Assembly (NCBI RefSeq): GCF_036688685.1 | Contig: NZ_JAQQPS010000001.1 | Location: 62,001 to 126,000, forward strand | Length of the DNA: 64,000 nt | DNA from: JALYUM01 sp036688685 | Lineage (GTDB): Bacteria > Pseudomonadota > Gammaproteobacteria > Burkholderiales > Burkholderiaceae_D | Reading direction: 5' to 3' | Shown: positions 62,801-64,000 of the stretch, in pieces | Position numbering within the stretch: position 1 is the first letter of the stretch | Layout: the number at the start of each line of letters is the position of its first letter | Translations under genes and position numbers: made by a program | Notes under the pieces: model-generated | What the model was told of the DNA's origin: nothing | Database searches by the model: none | What the model saw: the letters and a program-made list of their open reading frames with translations, nothing else

Positions 62801-62962
62801 AGTATCGGTGTGGCCCTGTGTCCTGGCCATGCAAGTTCGGCCAACAACCTGTACAAATCTGCGGACGTGGCTTTGTACGCGGCGAAACGCTGCGGGCGCA
62901 ACACCTGGCGCTGGTATGCGGGCGTCGGTGAAACAGCCGACGAAGCGCTCAAGCTCGACTAG
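59810..62962 (+). CDS. Diguanylate cyclase with two-component propeller sensor
   Basis: A 1050-residue membrane signalling protein. A signal or anchor segment lies near residues 30-50 (WRMWLCWAMLPGLVHAA). A periplasmic beta-propeller of Reg_prop repeats follows (about 60-680), with many copies of a D-x-x-G-x-x-W-x-G-T pattern, e.g. DKDGFVWMGTKRGL and DPLGRLWIGTGAGGL. A Y_Y_Y domain is at about 690-805, then a membrane helix near 822-842 and a coiled linker. The GGDEF domain holds RLGGDEFAVLL at about residues 952-958; the upstream RDAD forms an I-site for product inhibition. It makes c-di-GMP in response to an extracellular ligand. GTG 59801 is an alternative start. Confidence 0.93.
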   Translation: MVSIGDMAWCSKCALRVAEYFAARGLRAGRWRMWLCWAMLPGLVHAAAGAPPAADPWSALGEPVFKSYSERVVANTVTLAQDKDGFVWMGTKRGLVRWDGYTFKRYVADAATTGALPDSYVLCLHNDPLGRLWIGTGAGGLARYDATQDKFVTYGAAQAGQVKGTVAALADDNKAGLWIGTGNGLDHLDADGKISTVPIPALLTGANGSGGISALQSDADGTLWIGTRLGVWRRAPGSANFVQLALPVRAGVAAATRLYRDSGGRTWIGTAMHGAFVVAPGANQGVPVVESGAAPILAQQRITAIVEAEPGQVWLGTEGGGILMVDARTGATRRARHRIDAPASLPEDDAMALLRERSGVVLVAGMRALSLHDPRQRAVLSLLTENGGTSIKTVTAMPDGRVWMGANSGGITVLDPATGAVTPLARSGRDAAAAALADSRVLELVRGPDDKVWIGTRRGLFRSSVDGQFIERITIPGRDASSQVWVMAFIGPTLWMGGPDGLWALDSRGSGPDGVLRVLRHETITLGDTRVTAIVRGAGSALWVGTRTGLVRLDTVTGATTAMTGGADNPGLLPSGYVSSLLFDRRGRLWVTVYGSGIGLLESGDVAGRHRFRHFGLKEGLPDIGVNKLLEDGAGLLWASTDDGLVLIDPVTLAVRTLQQSQGVRVLEHWTNSGAVTGTGELLFGGQAGLTVVRPAMYKDSHYSAPLVVSEIRVGHKALPAGPFNQATGAAAPVLQAGQGNVWVEFSALDYAAPERNRYAYRLQGYDADWIKADASYRRANYDKLPPGDYKLMLRGSNGDGAWSAPRVLALQVTPLWYQTIWWKILVGLAGVGLIFGLVQGRTAFLRRHRAKLEGLVAEQTAELRAIQQQLEQLAYADPLTSLPNRRLFNDELQSRVALAVRLGNPFALLLIDLDHFKEVNDTIGHDAGDALLVEVAQRLCTAVRDADRVARLGGDEFAVLLSNVSGHHGIEIACQRIVDSLALPVPFKSHTLQVSASIGVALCPGHASSANNLYKSADVALYAAKRCGRNTWRWYAGVGETADEALKLD

Positions 62963-64000
62963 TCGTTTGGCGGCGCTTGCACCAGCGCGTCGGTCGCCAG
63001 GCGCTGCATCAGCGCGACAAAACTGGCCACACTGGCGCTTCTGATCGGGTGGCACGCAATCCCGCGCCGCGCGCACGCCTGCCTGGCCACGTGCATGGCG
63101 TTGTGGCTGATGCAGTCGATCGGGAACACCACCATCTGCGCGCGCGGCAGCATGGTGGCCAATAAACCGTGGCGGTCTTCGATGCCACCGTCGTGCACCA
63201 GCAATTCGCCGCCGGCCGTTGCCACCATCTTGCACAGGCGCTCCGCGCAGCCGGGACGCCCGCCCACGTACAGCACGCATTTGCCGTCCAGCGGCGGCAG
63301 CGCCGATTTGCCGGTATCGGCGCCACAGGTATTGTCTTCGAACGCCTGTTCGAGTGCGGCCAGCTCCATGCGCGCGGTTTCAAGTTCGTCGCGGGTGGCG
63401 TGAAAATCGGCTTGCAGTGCATCGTGGCGGGCCTGCTGCGCGAGCAGCTTCTGGTCCGACTCTTGCCGGCGTGCCGCATGCAGCGACAGCTTGTCTTCGC
63501 GCTCCTGCAGCGCCGCGCGCAGCTGCGCCATCTCCAGCACCAGTTGTGCGGGCGCGGCGTCGCTGTCGCGCCGGCTTTGCAGCTGGCGCGCCAGCGCGGC
63601 CTGTTCGACCAGCGTAGCCGCATGCTGCGCGTTGACCGTGTTCAGGCGTGCCTGCAGCGCGGCATTGGCTTGTTTCAGACGCACGGTCTCTTCTTCCAGC
63701 GCGGCGACGCGACGGATGTCAGCACGGTTGGCGGCACCGACCAGGTGCGACAGCATGTGCACTTCGCCGAACGCCTGCGAGCGCAGCAGGAAAGTGCTTT
63801 CCGGGTGCGTCATCAAGGCCCAGTACGCGCCGGGGACGTCGCCCTGCGCCAGCGCTTCCTGCCACAAGGTTTTCAGCGCTTGCTCGTGCGGCGCGCTGCG
63901 GAATTTTTTGATGGTCAGCGCGTGGCGCGCGTCGAGTGCCTTGTTCAACTCCTTGGCGACGATGCCGCCGCCGGTCGACAGGTTGACGGCCGTGTGGTGA
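62959..64000 (-). CDS. DUF2325 protein with coiled coil, 5' end beyond the window
   Basis: At least 346 codons. The frame is open to the right edge (64000), and the residues before the first listed start read HHTAVNLSTGGGIVAKEL, which looks coding, so the gene is probably truncated by the window. Then follow GDVPGAYWALMTHPES and GEVHMLSHLVGAANRAD, a conserved N-terminal block of this protein type. A coiled coil spans about 90-210, and a C-terminal DUF2325 domain starts at VLYVGGRPGCAERL, with DGGIEDRHGLLATMLPRA and the CISHNAMHVA motif. Function unknown. Its stop codon overlaps the stop of the cyclase gene in a CTAG. Confidence 0.85.
   Translation of the reverse strand, partial: HHTAVNLSTGGGIVAKELNKALDARHALTIKKFRSAPHEQALKTLWQEALAQGDVPGAYWALMTHPESTFLLRSQAFGEVHMLSHLVGAANRADIRRVAALEEETVRLKQANAALQARLNTVNAQHAATLVEQAALARQLQSRRDSDAAPAQLVLEMAQLRAALQEREDKLSLHAARRQESDQKLLAQQARHDALQADFHATRDELETARMELAALEQAFEDNTCGADTGKSALPPLDGKCVLYVGGRPGCAERLCKMVATAGGELLVHDGGIEDRHGLLATMLPRAQMVVFPIDCISHNAMHVARQACARRGIACHPIRSASVASFVALMQRLATDALVQAPPND

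Overview
The window looks like chromosomal DNA of a high-GC betaproteobacterium of the Oxalobacteraceae (Massilia/Duganella/Janthinobacterium type). The signs are Burkholderiales gene orders (pyrG-eno-ftsB; htpX, yciO-like, M50 protease, trpS, methyltransferase, dapA, bamC), a PEP-CTERM surface protein behind a sigma-54-like promoter, error-prone dnaE2 with a LexA box, several chemoreceptors and large secreted or TonB-dependent proteins. I find no rRNA, tRNA, CRISPR array, insertion sequence or prophage. The taxonomic guess is inference.

Layout. 1-4.8 kb: a DUF2004-like protein, a broken lysozyme-like gene, an EamA transporter, a secreted HExxH protein, an acetamidase-family protein and a small hypothetical. 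4.8-11.1 kb: envelope and protein quality control, with an M61 peptidase, Hsp20 and an HtrA protease followed at once by a response regulator and sensor kinase. 11-18.9 kb: a TonB-dependent receptor, a secreted beta-helix protein with two C-terminal cysteine modules, and dnaE2. 18.9-23.7 kb: an unlisted 27-residue membrane protein, a chemoreceptor, a PRC-barrel protein and an abutting DUF898/M48 protease pair. 23.9-29.7 kb: pyrG, eno, ftsB, a second chemoreceptor and a decayed second copy of ftsB. 29.8-31.0 kb: a lower-GC two-gene island whose first product ends in a glycine-zipper membrane hairpin; this is my best candidate for an undescribed toxin/immunity system.

31-48.9 kb is mostly conserved housekeeping: Hsp33, gamma-carbonic anhydrase, an alpha/beta hydrolase, a PHP phosphatase, the htpX-to-bamC block, the L16 hydroxylase RoxA, SlyD and mutS, with several small secreted unknowns. 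49-51.1 kb holds an epoxide hydrolase-like enzyme and the PEP-CTERM protein. 51.1-59.7 kb is a sulfur amino acid region: RidA and a divergent LysR regulator around a strong palindromic operator, cystathionine beta-synthase and a gamma-lyase/synthase in one operon, malate:quinone oxidoreductase with a lipoprotein-type N-terminus, and an EpsC serine acetyltransferase next to a SufS-type cysteine desulfurase. The window ends with a diguanylate cyclase carrying a beta-propeller sensor and a DUF2325 protein that runs off the right edge.

The genes fall into coherent groups: stress and envelope proteostasis (Hsp20, HtrA, M61, M48, HtpX, Hsp33, SlyD), motility and c-di-GMP signalling (two MCPs, one diguanylate cyclase), and cysteine/methionine interconversion (CBS, CGL, EpsC, SufS, RidA). 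A family of related inverted repeats sits in three intergenic gaps (11070, 34548, 40880). Functional names rest on motif recognition by eye; no database search was run.
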